Shown in pieces: positions 22,229-34,300 of a stretch of DNA of 64,000 nt. Origin of the DNA: Cytospora piceicola (Eukaryota > Ascomycota > Sordariomycetes > Diaporthales > Cytosporaceae); contig JALQBC010000018.1 in NCBI GenBank assembly GCA_023375675.1, positions 310,001-374,000 on the forward strand, written 5' to 3'. The stretch's first letter is position 1. Each line of letters begins with the position of its first letter. Position numbers and translations under genes: made by a program. The notes under the pieces were generated by a model. The model did no database searches. It was not told the DNA's origin and was given only the letters and a program-made list of their open reading frames with translations.

Positions 22229-23267
22229 TCATTGGGAGCTCGTCGACGGCTGCCTCTTGGTCTTGCACTTCTGGTGCAGCAGGTGGCCGTTCCTCGCCGT
22301 GGTCCTGGTGAACTCGGCGCCGCAGTCGGGGCAGGACGCCTTGGTCGCCTGGCCCGACTTCTCCCGCTGGTGCCGGAGGAGGTTGCTGAAGGTGGAGAAC
22401 TGCCGGCCGTTGCACCCGTGCTCCCAGCACTGGGGCTTGGGCCTGCTCTGGACGACGCGGACGACGCCGCCCTGGCTGTCGTGGTGGTGGTGGTGCGGCG
22501 CCCCGCCGCTCTGCATCACCGGGGGCATGGGGTAGGACATCATTGCTGGGTCGTGGGAGATGGGTCTTCTGTTCAGATTAGCAAGACTGAATTTTTCCCA
22601 GATTGGGTTCTGCTTTCTTTCTCATTCACTTACCCGTAATGCGATGACATGGGTGCTCCAGAAGTAGAGTAGGAGTAGTCCATGTATGGTGGCTGCGAGT
22701 ACGGGCTGGGGAACCCCATCTGGTTGGAAGACGGCAGTGGTGGGGAGTAAGGCGGCAGGACCATCTGGGGAGCCAGCGTCGTGGGCTCGGTGAGCAGCGA
22801 GATGTCCGTGGGGGCGGTGGTGTAGACGGGCATGCTGGGGAGGCTGCTCGAGTGGGCGAACTCTGACTGGGAGGAGGGGGGCGACGAGACCTCGTAGCCG
22901 CCCTGTGACCCCTGGCTACCTGCCCTCTGGAGCCGTGCCGAGAGCTTGGAGTCGCGGCGCGCCTGATCCCGTTGCCTCTTGAGCTCACGCTGCTCCGGGG
23001 CCATCCTGGGCGGGCTGTTGGTTGCTGAGCGGGAGTGGATGGGAGGGCTCATGCTGGACTCTGGGTGGTAGTGGCCCATGTCGTGGCCGAGGAGACCACT
23101 GTTTGTGGACTCGAGGACAACATCTGCTGCTTTGTTAGGACTGTCTCCGTCGGGGACCCAGGCTATATAAGGTTTGCTGTGGACATACCAGGCCAGGCAA
23201 AAGAAGATCGGCTGCCCATGTTGAAATGGCTGAAACCAGGGTCGAAGTGGAGAGCAGCAGTACTCAT
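22229..23267 (-). CDS. C2H2 zinc-finger transcription factor, Con7-like
   Basis: Probable DNA-binding regulator. Three exons on the minus strand: 23267-23189, 23126-22634 and 22568-22229. Introns are 62 bp (GTATGT donor, CTAAC branch, GCAG acceptor) and 65 bp (GTAAGT donor, GCTAATC branch, ACAG acceptor). All phases join exactly to give 303 aa. Residues 1-26 are a short N-terminal exon. A strongly basic helical segment (about 72-94, containing [15 protein letters not shown]) precedes a Ser/Pro/Tyr-rich middle. The C-terminus holds two zinc-binding modules: C238-x4-C243-x13-H257, which lacks an obvious fourth ligand, and C270-x2-C273-x12-H286-x2-H289 with C292. The basic segment plus this finger pair resembles Con7, a regulator of conidiation and infection morphogenesis in Magnaporthe and Fusarium; that link is from memory of the family. 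The CT-rich upstream DNA suggests a long 5' leader. The gene model is strong, the Con7 name moderate. Confidence 0.85.
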
Positions 23268-25619
23268 ACTTGCTGATTCGGCTTTTTTTTTTGGTCGATA
23301 GTGGGGGAGAAAGAAGAGATGTGGCGAGGATAGTCCGGGGAGGGATCTACAGGTAGCAGTGATGGGGTGGCCTTCGAGTTGATGTCGAGATGGGATGTCG
23401 AACCAGTGCGAGGTGATCGAGACGAGATCAGATAGAGTTGGGTATGGTGATGATGCTTGAGGTTGAGAGACTGGAGTGGACAGGTGGGAAGGCGAGGTAT
23501 GAGACGAGGAGAGGGTGTTGATATATGTCGAAGGTGATGTACCAGGCCCAGGGGTTTATTAGTAGCCCGGGTGGGTTCAAGGTGTGTGGTGTGGGTAGTG
23601 GCAGGGGGGGGGGTGGTATATTCGATTGTATTCAAATCCTTGTAACAATCGTGGGCAACCTTGTGGAGACGATTTTTGGCTCCGGATCTGGGGTCTGGTG
23701 AGCCTGTGTGTCTGGTGAGCCTGTGTTCTCTCGGACTTGGTCCACACATGCACGCTCCATGCCGGAATGGGTTCTGAAGGAGCAACAGACATCAAGTAAA
23801 AAATAGGAAATGAGAAGGCAGAAAGATGCCGACATTTGCGGAAGGCATATCAATTGGCACGTACGTTGTTGAGATTGATTATTTTCTCTCTCGCCTTTGG
23901 GAATTGTGAGTGGTGAGAGTGGTGAGTGGTGAGTGGTGAGGGTATGAGAGTGATGATTTTTCTCAGTTTGATGTTCAACGTTCAACTTGTCTGTTGGTTG
24001 CTCTCTCTGTCTGTCTCTCTGACTGACTGACTGACTGACTGTTTACAACACTCAGTTAAAAAATAGCAATACTGGTCGGGATGGACAAAATGACGATGGC
24101 GATGTACCGATTCTAGGCTCCGAGATAAACGGTTTCTGTGTAGGGGAACGATGAACCTCTTTCGATACCGTAGCTTCATCTATCTTTGGTAGGAAGGAAG
24201 TCTCAGCCTCAGAAGCGGTCCCCATCAAGCAGGGCCTCAGAGGTTATAGGTATGGGGCAGAGAAGAGGGTACATGTGGATCGTACCCATGGCATGGCATG
24301 CCCACCCACCAGCAAGGCTAGCAAGGTTGTAAGTACCTAGGTAGAGAAGAGAGGGCTAGGATTAGAGACGAGATGAGAAAAACACTTGGGCCATGTACCC
24401 ACGCCCTGCACACACAGTGTCCAAGAGGCACATGCCAGGGACAGACAGGACAGACAGGGCAGACAGGGCACGGGGGGGTACGAAGGTACCTAACAGGGTG
24501 GTGGGACTATGTACAATAAGGCAAGGCAGTGACTGCGTGCAACAGAGGATAACATGGAGCATGGTTCTACACGGAATTCAAGGCGGCATGGCAGGGCAGA
24601 AGTAGCAGGCGGGAGATGATGAAGGGCAGGGGAGAAGAAGGGGGAGAGGGTGTGTCCCCAGGGGTAAGAGGTTCCCCCTTCGAGATGTACACAAGTAAGA
24701 AGTAAGGGGAGAATAGTACAGTAGGGAGACAGAGGGTGAGCGAGAGGGAGAGAGACTGCTGCAGTACATAGACCAGGAGAGCTCTGAGGTACGGACTTTT
24801 GGGATTGGGGGGGAAAAAAGGACTGGGAAAGTGTGACATTGTCGCCAACCTTCTCTGTCCACATGGGTAGTGGATCGTCTGGGTGGAGGGTGGATAAACC
24901 CAAAAGGACACCACAGACCAGACCCATCCGGGTAAGCCAAGTACATACTGTCTGAGGTTCTGACTGTCTGAATTTCCGACTGTCTGACTGTTTGACTGTC
25001 TGACTGTCTAGTAAGGTATAGTGTAGTATGTACCCGGTTTAGTGTATCTGGTCCGGGATGGACCACCACCACCAGCAGGGCACCATGGTGGTGGTATATG
25101 GTTGTGGTGTATGGTGGTATACGGTGGTACGGTGGTACGGTGGTACTGCGGTACGATACAGAGACTGCTGTACCTGGTTGTGTCTATTATGGACGCGCGA
25201 AGCTGCAATTGGTGTCTCGTGTGTTTTTCCGCCCGCTCTTTCCAGGCTGTTGGCCGGAGCTGGCGACAGCCGAGAGGGGCGGAGAGCGCCATGATGGCAC
25301 AGGCACAGGGTCCCTGGGGTTAACTTAGCTGCTTAGCTACCTAGGTATTAAGAGGTACCTAGGTAGGTAAAGAAGCGAGACAGACAACAGGGCGGATTGG
25401 GCGGTACAAGGACACCACAGTGATAATACCTCACCATTTCAGCCCCATGATGATGATGAAGAATGAGTATGTATGTAGCTAGGTGTGTATGTGTGTATGT
25501 ATGTATGTATGTACCTATGCCGTATGCCGGTGATGAGGCACAGACACTCTGGCTCCAGATGCCGGGCTGTACGACGGTCGGCGGTCGAGGACAAGGGTCC
25601 AACTGACATCCACGATCCA

Positions 25620-25654
<35 letters not shown>

Positions 25655-27875
25655 CCACAACCCTCGTCGGAACCGGTACATACATAGCAGTCCGAGCCAG
25701 CAGGGGGGATGTAGAGAGAGAGAGAGAGAGAGAGAGAGGGAGTGTGTGTGTTAGATAGACAGAGAGCCAGAGAGAGGCACAATGAGAGAGAGAGAGAGGC
25801 ACAGAAAGAGTCTGTGTGTGAGTGAGACAGGAAGAAAGAGAGAGGAGAGAGGGGCTCGCGAGGTACATACAGTACAGTACTGTGTAGCTTTGGGGTACCT
25901 AGGTAGTAATGTGGTGGGGAAAGGCTGGTGATGGTCGAGGGTTTCTGATTGTTGGTCAATCAACAACATCTTCTTGGTTTTTGGGCTTGTGTAACGCTCG
26001 CGCTAGTTTCCAGCGACTCACAACAAAACCGACAAGGAACCTTGGAAGAAGGGGAAGGGAATACCTACCTAGGTACCTAGGTAGGTACTAAAACCTAGGT
26101 AGGTACCTAGGTAGTCTTTGGGTACCCAGAGAGGTGGGGTGGCGCGGTGTGAGATGGGACTGACTGGCTGACTTGAACAAAACACCCAAAATAGGTAAAG
26201 ATTTCTCTGGACGTGGTCCAGAGACGATGGCGGAAGACGGGCGGAGTGCCAACCCAGGTGGAGGTGGAGTACTGTGGTAGCTTTGTCCCAGGCTTCAGCA
26301 TTTCTCGTCCTGTGTTTGGTTGGATTCGGGGCCGTTACAGACCTTGTGGGGTTTCGTGCTGCTTAATTGTGGTAAAGATTCGGGTAAAATTGGCATTGCA
26401 AGGGGGAGCGCCCAGGTGGTTCAGTTGGCGCTGCCTAGGTACCTACCAGCTACCTACTGTAGGTACTTACCTACTATAGTACAGCGACCTACAGGGACTG
26501 ACTTACTGCCTGACTGTGTGCCCAGGTGCCCAGGTGCCCAGGTGCCCGGGCGCCCAGGTGGCTCCAGGATTATCTAGGTAGTTACTCGGTCTCGTTTATC
26601 AGCGACATCCGCCGGTACCTGGATCTCGGCTGGCACAACACACATGGTCCAGGTATCAACAGGGGGCATCACTACAAGTAACTGCTGTATGTAAGGTCCT
26701 TTGGAAGGCCTGAGCTTCCAAGGTTGCCGTCTATCCCCGCCATTTGGTTTTCATCGACACTACTGTGTACATACCTACCTAGGTAGATACTTGGACCTAT
26801 ACCTAGGTAGGAATGGTATGTGCTATAAACAGCCCTGGGGTATTGTATGTAACTGTCAATGCACCCCTAACCTTCTAAGGGCTTCTAAGGCTGTCCGATT
26901 TAGTGTTACCCCAACTCACTGATACATACCCTGATACCGTACCAGACAGAGTACTGTAGATACCCGACCAATATAATTCATATCTCTGATATGCATGCGT
27001 ACTCACTTCTCTCTCATCTCCAGTCTAGGTTTGATCGACCCGTCGTCTTGGGCCATCTCTAAGCACTTACCAAGCCGGCAGATGGAGATCACCAACGCTT
27101 GGAGCATAAGCACCCGCAATTAGTGGCACTGCTTACCAGAGGTGGTCCGACTTCCAACGTCGACGAAATAAAGGCCTATTATCTAATGATATTACATAGA
27201 TTACCATGTACGATACAGGTTATGACCTGGTGGGGCACCACCAGGGTTCCTCAGAAAGGAGAGAGGACTTACCTAGGTATACTGGTATATCACATGCATC
27301 TGTTGATATTATACACCCCACCTATTTACCTAGGTACTCGAGCAGGTACTAAAGATCTCGGGAGGACCAAACCGTTAGTATTCGATTACCGGACATCATC
27401 CGTCTACCTAGGTACGTATGGGCCCAGCCCCAATTGACCTGGAATTACCTACCTAGGTATATACAGTAGACAGCTAACAGCAAAGCTTAGCATGGTCGAG
27501 ACCTATTGAGGTTAGAGTTAAGGTTGAGGAGATGGCCCGGCGGCACTATATCCACAGTGTGCACGGTACCAAGCTACCTAGGTAGGTAATTAGGTTACCT
27601 AGGTACTTAGTTATATACCGTACTGTGCCAAATGCATTGTCAAAGGAGGACGAGGGCGGACCCGTGGGCCATTGACATATTAATGTGGTTGTTTTTTTTT
27701 CTTCTTTTCTGTCGCCACCAAAACACCACACTTATTTACACAACCTTGAAAACCACTGCATGTGTGTAGTGACCACCACACCCCCTACAGACAAGCCTTC
27801 CTTCTGAAACGGGGCAGCCTAGGAGGAGCACCGTTTCAGCCTCTGCAAGCCCGATGTTATCCCGTACCATAAAGG
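23268..27875. other. Con7-like gene upstream region, repeat-rich, no gene
   Basis: Likely promoter and long 5' leader of the minus-strand regulator for the first kilobases, then intergenic DNA. Simple repeats include GACT/GTCT runs (about 24020-24045 and 24955-25010), GACAGACAGG runs (about 24440-24470), GGTGGTAC runs (25085-25160), ATC trinucleotides (25621-25653), AG dinucleotides (25713-25738) and 8-bp GCCCAGGT copies (about 26519-26560). No coding sequence is supported. Confidence 0.55.
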
Positions 27876-28323
27876 TACCGCATAGTCTGGCGAAACTCAG
27901 GAATTACCCCCCCTCTTTTATTGGCCTCGCACGGACACTTTAATCTCGCTTCAGAGCTTCCGCGTCTTATCGTCGCTTCGATAAGGCACCTCCAGGGTTC
28001 AGAGAACGTGTGGGTCAAAACTGACCTATAATATATATAAGAATGACACGAGGTTGATGACTGAGCATAAGAAAAGCGGGGGGGTAATTCCTGAGTTTCG
28101 CCAGACTATGCGGTATCTAGCATCAGGGGGGTATGTACATACGGATCAATGGTTCTAATCTGAGATCTCGACAGCGATTCGGATCCCAGGCTCATCGCTC
28201 ACCAATAGCGCCGAGTAGGAATCACATGATGCCATACCTACATGTGTCCTTACTTTAGTAGCGTAGCTAGGTATATACACGGGAAGGAAGCATACTGGCA
28301 TATTAGCTACCTACCTAGGTATT
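25333..28323. repeat. Cluster of TACCTAGGTA-type palindromes
   Basis: The 10-bp palindrome TACCTAGGTA and close variants occur at least 15 times in 3 kb, for example near 25338, 25355, 25893, 26066, 26074, 26106, 26770, 26800, 27269, 27326, 27402, 27448, 27574, 27596 and 28309. Some are overlapping tandem copies. Isolated copies occur elsewhere in the window (about 165, 2740, 8096, 13549, 17274, 24332 and 59156). Expected chance frequency of a specific 10-mer is far lower. Function unknown. Confidence 0.9.
27876..28115. mobile_element. MITE-like element with long terminal inverted repeats
   Basis: Near-perfect inverted repeats of about 44 bp lie at 27876-27919 and 28072-28115, with one mismatch next to the C7/G7 runs. 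Each arm begins TACCGCATAGTCTGGCG at its outer end. If the outer TA on each side is the target-site duplication, the element is 27878-28113 (236 bp) with termini CCGCATAG. It has no coding capacity. Size, TIRs and a TA duplication fit a non-autonomous Tc1/mariner-superfamily MITE (pogo/Fot1 elements of fungi also duplicate TA). Only this copy is visible here, so mobility is inferred. A small separate hairpin (CTGAAACGG/CCGTTTCAG) lies just outside at about 27804-27838. Confidence 0.75.
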
Positions 28324-31300
28324 GACCATGTCCCTGTAGGAAGGATCTGCTGTCCACTATTGTATGTCCACCGCGCAAGAGGAACACATCTCAATCAATC
28401 GATCCATCCATCCAACGGCAGTCTAAACCGCAAGTGGCATGGTTCACGATGGAAATATGATGAACAGTCGAACGGTCAAACGGTCAAGGCCGGGGCTGCA
28501 TTTGGTGGTCGCTCCTACGGCGGTGAAACAACTCTGATTGATAGTGTAGATGATGGATGATGGTACTGACTAGCCCTCAAGATGGATAAGACGGCTAACA
28601 AAAATAGAGGCTGATAGACGCCAGTGGAGGCTGAATGCGTTGACTGGTGTGGCTGGAGTCGAGAACTGTCACAGGGTTGTTCCCAACCTTTTTAGAAATG
28701 GAAAGCGCATTTTTACATACTAGTCATAGCTGCCGAGTCAACTGGGGCAGCCCCGCACTCCAACACATGGGCATATGTTTTGGTGCCGCGTTTGACAATG
28801 CACGGGGCACCTGGGCAGTTTGTGGGGCTGCATCAAGACTGGATGCACCAATCAACATGCTACTTAGTCCATACTGCCAGCAAGTAGACGGAAAGAGGGG
28901 GCTTCACAGATACACACTGTACTGCGACCGGTGTCTAGTTGTTCTTGCCGGCCGAATTAACCCTATCAGTCCTGAACAGCCTGACAGTCGGTCGGATTTA
29001 TTCCGACCACTCTGCCACTCTTTCTGTCCCTTAGCTACTTACTTTGTCATCCACTTTTACGGTACTGTTTCCATCCCCGATTCCGATATCTCTACACTTG
29101 GACTTGGCCTCGCTGCATCATCAACTGAACCGTCACAAACCGCTTTCCATCGGTACCGATCAGACTCTCTCACCGATTGTTCATCTTCAATCTAGACTTC
29201 TTTCTGCTTATCATTCACCCGGAATATCCCATTTCTTATGGGCCTCTGTTGATCTTCTCATCTGGTTCCTAATCTGTGGTTTGGGTCGATCGTCACCAAA
29301 GAAACGCCCAAGATTCACCTGGAGTGCCTTGGCTACCTACCTACAGCACTTACACTACCTACCTGGGTAGATGGTTGTCGCGGGGGCTTTCTCGGTGTCC
29401 AGGCTATGCTCAGCTTGAAAGTTGTTCGGGGCCGAGTCTCGCACGAGAGAAACCCTACACTCACTTACACTATACTACCGTGGTGTCCAGGTGTCTGGTA
29501 CACTACTGCCACCATCCCGACCCAACAGCAGGCCCACGATCCAAGAAAAGAAGCTGTGGTTGCAGAGCGGGCTGAGCGGCCCTTTATCAAGGCCCGGGAC
29601 CCGCCAGACCCACTGGACCCCATTTCACAACCAGCACCTGAGTGAGAACATGCATCGTTGTTGATGTGGCTGGCCTTGCCGTCCTGCCGTGCTACCCGGA
29701 ACAATCCGTACTGGAGAATGACGATACTGGCATGCCTTGTTCATCTATCGGTTCCTCATAGTGGTGCCAGCTCTACCTACGAGGTATTCAGAGGCTGCCC
29801 AGGTGTTTTGCTACATGTACTTCCCGTATACGCAATACCACCACCCCTGACAGGTTCCTCACGCATGTTGACCAATGAGACACTTCTGATCCATTACCAG
29901 ACCGTTGTACCGGGCGCTTGACGGCTCACCCTTGTTTGCTGTCCGAGTCTGGACCCCGGATTACCCACTGCACGATGGGGTTCCCCTGCTCACACAGGCC
30001 ACACCAGCCTCGGAAGAGCTGCAGGCGAGATGAAACAGGCTCTCTACGCAAGAGGGTTAAATTCCGAAAGAAGCAAAATGCAATATGCAGTGCCCGGAGA
30101 CGCCTTTCCACCCCGACAACATCATCTCTAGTGTACTGCTTCGTTGTCCAGCTGACGAGAAGTGACCAAGAAAAGGGGCAGTAACAATGGGAAGACCGCT
30201 TCTTCTGGCGGGGAAGTGTTGCACAACCAGAACGCTGATCTTTCCAGCGCGACGGTTCCGGCGGCCGGATAGTTCATTCCGGTCTGCTTGACAAATGCTG
30301 TGTAATGCATGCATCAGGCGATCTGGGTGACCCCTACTTTTATCTCACTGATGAACAGCCAGCTATCGACGCTGGGGGATCACACGCGACGGGGAACCTT
30401 GGCACTCTGGGAGGAACAATTAGCTCCGCCCCTGTCCCCTTTCCCGCGTGGCGTACGTCTCTATCCGTTGACGTTGATGTGCTGCCCGGCTCCTTCGCGC
30501 ACAGTACCTATCTACCTAGGCGTTAGTCTGACAACCTCCCGATTGGAAGGGACCTGCTTTCGTACCCGGCAGACCGTCATGATCGCATCGAAGGACCCGT
30601 CATACAGGTGTCCTCCAAGTCCATCATCTCCAGCAAGCTTGTTCGTGGCTTCTGCAGGGCTAAATGAGGCAACTGCCAAACCCTGTCAGACTGTTGACAG
30701 CTTTGGTTTCTTCTAGAAAATCCATACGATCCGGTGCCATGGTTCTGTCACTGCTGTTGGTTTCCGCCTGCATCAGAACAGCGGGCCACCCACACGGATG
30801 TCCATGTGGGGGGACTGCCTATCTATCCTGTGGGAAACCCTGATGAGCGACCCGGCCGGCCACCAAATTGGCGGGGCAGATCATTGCAAACCGAGGCAGT
30901 ATCAACAACCCTCCACGCATCGACCAACGACATCTCCTCATGCACGTACAAATTATGGTCCTCAGAAATTGCCAAGCTTCGATCAAAGTGGAGTCCAACA
31001 AGTTGGGAGTCGGAACCAATGAGGCCACTTATAATGAGCGTCTCCACGAGGCACCGGATCGAGTGTCGACCATCCTGATGAGGCTACATCGACAATCTGT
31101 GAGATCCATTTGGTTGGAGAGATGCCCAAATGCTGCTTTAAGGAAGAGTTGCGAGCTACATGTACAGGAATCCCGACGTCATCCCACGTTTCGGCGAGCG
31201 CAACCCTATGGAGTTGTACATACCTGGGTACCCTTCGCCTGAATACGACTTCGAGTGCTCAATGACGTTTCATTTAGAACAGAACTTGTCAGGGCTAGGG

Positions 31301-34300
31301 CTAGGGCTGGGGCTATGCCGGATTGACAGAACATCAACTCATCCACAGCACCTACACTGTGAAGTCAAGGGACGACGTCGGCTCCCAAGTTTGCCCTAGC
31401 TGATCTATATCGAGAACTCCTGAGCAGGCCCAAAGCTGCGATGAGGTGGCTGGCGAAACCGGCTGCGGCCCAAGCCATAGGTCATGACCCTCAATACCAA
31501 AAGCAAAATTTGACAGCTGGGCGATGCTGCTATGGCTATAGGTACGTACCTGTATCCCATGTAATCCTACACTGCTTACCTTTTGGTGTGCCTCGTCTCG
31601 GCTGACACTCCAGGGGCACCACGAGGCCTAATACCCACTCACAGTGGTACGGAGTCTGGCTGCTGCAGATTGCGACGGCAAATGAATCCTTCACCCTTTC
31701 ACGACCAGGCTACTCGATGCGGAAACCATCGGAATATTCTCTTCTAATTGATGTTAGCAAGAACAATAATGCATTCCTGCCAAAACTGTAAGACACCCCT
31801 CTTGATAAGCCCATTGTACTGTGTACAGTATCTGTGGGCCACTGCAATTAGGGGAGTGCAATTCATCTCTCACACAAAAGAAGAGAAATACAGGATGAGA
31901 GGGGCAAACGGGCCAGTGTCACCGGTTCGTTGGGCTCGATGTTGTTGCCGAGGACTAACAAAGCCCAAGATTTGGATTTGTTGGGGTGGAGCGCACAAAA
32001 GGCCCCGGGGACCTGATGCCTTCTTTTTCAAAACAACCCACTATTTTCATCTACGCCTTCGATGCTGCAAGGGAAACAAGCATACCTTGTTGTCACGACG
32101 ACCTCGTTTCCAACAGAAGGTGAATTAACCCAATGCGTCTGCCTAATGCTACACAACCGAGCTCACATCTCAGCCGGGGGGACACGTGGAGGGATCAATT
32201 ACCACCATCACCCCCCATGTCAGCCCGCATCGGACCCGAAGGGCGCAATAGAACAATGATACAGAAGACTGTGACGGCAGCGTCGCATTGCTTTCAGGTG
32301 CCAATGCAACCTGCAGATTCCACATGGCAATAGTTATGTGAACCCAGTCCTGGTGCGACATTACCAAAAGGTCCTCACGTCGCGGATGGCTGGACTTTCG
32401 CTACCTATTTCTGAACCTCGAGACGAGTCGGCCGAAGGATGAAGCGACCGCAAGCGTGCTCCACGGCTTGCGATAGCAGCCGATCGATGTCTCTTGTTAC
32501 ACAGTACACGAAAAGCACGCGCCATCGGGCATGACGTGCGACCGAGACGCTTAGGGCGGCTGTTCCTTTGGCGATTGAACGAGGCATGGCAATTCGTCGC
32601 ACATATCCCTGTACGGGCCCTTGTCCTCCATCCCGACGGACATAATGTCGGTGGCGGCTAATCCCACCAATAACTTGCTTGTCCCCGTCTACCCTTGAAG
32701 CCCCCTCTCTGGCACCAGACTTCATGAGTATGGCGAATGCCCGGACCCATACATATGTACCACAGGACGGTATTCCCGGAGCCCCCTTGGCTATCTATCG
32801 AACAGTCTGGGCGCAAACCACGATAACAAAGATCGCCTCCCAGGGTGCCTAATTGAGCTCGCCGTTTGATTTGGAATTTCGTCAAGTAACTAGAAGTCGC
32901 CAACAACACCGCGCCGAACACAGGTCAGTGCCTAACAATCTCATGCGTCCTGCACAAGCCAGGCGTCCTGTAGCCAAGGGCCATGAATTACCTTTGGTGA
33001 TAATGCTAATACTGCCGGATTGGCACGCCACACACACATATGTACGGTACTGCGTCCTCGAATCGTTCCGAATGGGGGTCCTGGCAGCAAATCAAAGGGA
33101 TGGGTGTCCCCGCTGCCACGAGGCAACCAGGGGGGCGGGTCTGTCTTGTATGTATGTATTCCCCGGCGATCGGTGCCGCACGTTAGCGACAGCCGGATGG
33201 GACCCCTCCCTCCCTCTCCAGGACTTCTGACAGCAATCTCGGCTGCTTTGTCGGTGTTCACGGACCCGAACACACTGCAGCAGGCAGAAGGAAACGGCCA
33301 ACCGCGTCTATTTGCAGTTCCTTCGTTTACAATCGCTCGCAGGTGAGAAGGCAGGCCAGGTAGAAGCGATAGCGGCTGCTACCATACGCATGTCAAGCGC
33401 AATAGGCGCGGCTTCGACTCTGTGCGTATCACACTTTGCTCTTTCTTATCTTGTTGCTTGCCAATTGACGCATGGACGAAAATTGGTCACTAAGTTGCGG
33501 CCCGCGCACCGTTTGCTGGAGCCCAGCACCGGAACTAGTCGGCACGGCAGGACCCAGGCTCCAGCTCATCGTATCTCGATGCCAATCAAACTCACTCACT
33601 AATCGATTGGACTAGGGAGTGGGACACAGTGGAATACTCCGTACAAAGGGGTAAGCACGTGGGTAGTGATGAATGGAGATCGGCCTCGTCGTCGTCTCGT
33701 CCGGCATGAACCAGAAATCCGCAATCAATTGAGTATTGCCGATGCGGGCCGCGGCGTGTGTCATAGAGTAAGTTTGGATGCGACCTGGGAAGCAAATTTG
33801 GTACAGCGTAGAAGGGGTTGCAATCGCGATGCCCGACGACCTGACGAAGGCTTACAAGACAGTGAGTGGACTACCCGTTTGACAGAAAAGCACGGGTCTT
33901 TGCCGGAAGGGGAGCCTGAAGCAGGCCCTGTCCCTGTGCAGGCGGCGGCAATCGTCGGGTCGGGAAGGTATCGAAATTGCCTTTGGCTGCTTTGCTCCAC
34001 GACACACGGGGTTTGACAGCCTGTTGACGACATCTGGAGCAAACCCCGGATTTGTCTGAAACTTGCCCTTTGAGGTTGGTTTATCCTCACTTCCGACTAC
34101 TTTGGTTGTGCTCGGCTACACAACAACAACTGAACGACAGGCAGTGGGGATCGAAGAGCGTGGGCCATAACGTCAAATTGAGAGCCCCATCTTTTGCAAG
34201 TTTGGTCCTTTTGCTACTGCAACCCAAGGCGTCGGGACCGGGGGAAAGAAGGCAAGCGGGCGCCGGAGAGTGGCCGAAGTCTTTGCAGGACAGAGCGTAT

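Noticed and set aside
25485..25754. Poly-His open frame (89 codons)
   Set aside because: Caused by the ATC microsatellite; not a gene.
28647..29195. 182-codon plus-strand frame
   Set aside because: No recognisable motif, no splice-consistent neighbours and unusual Cys/Ser content.
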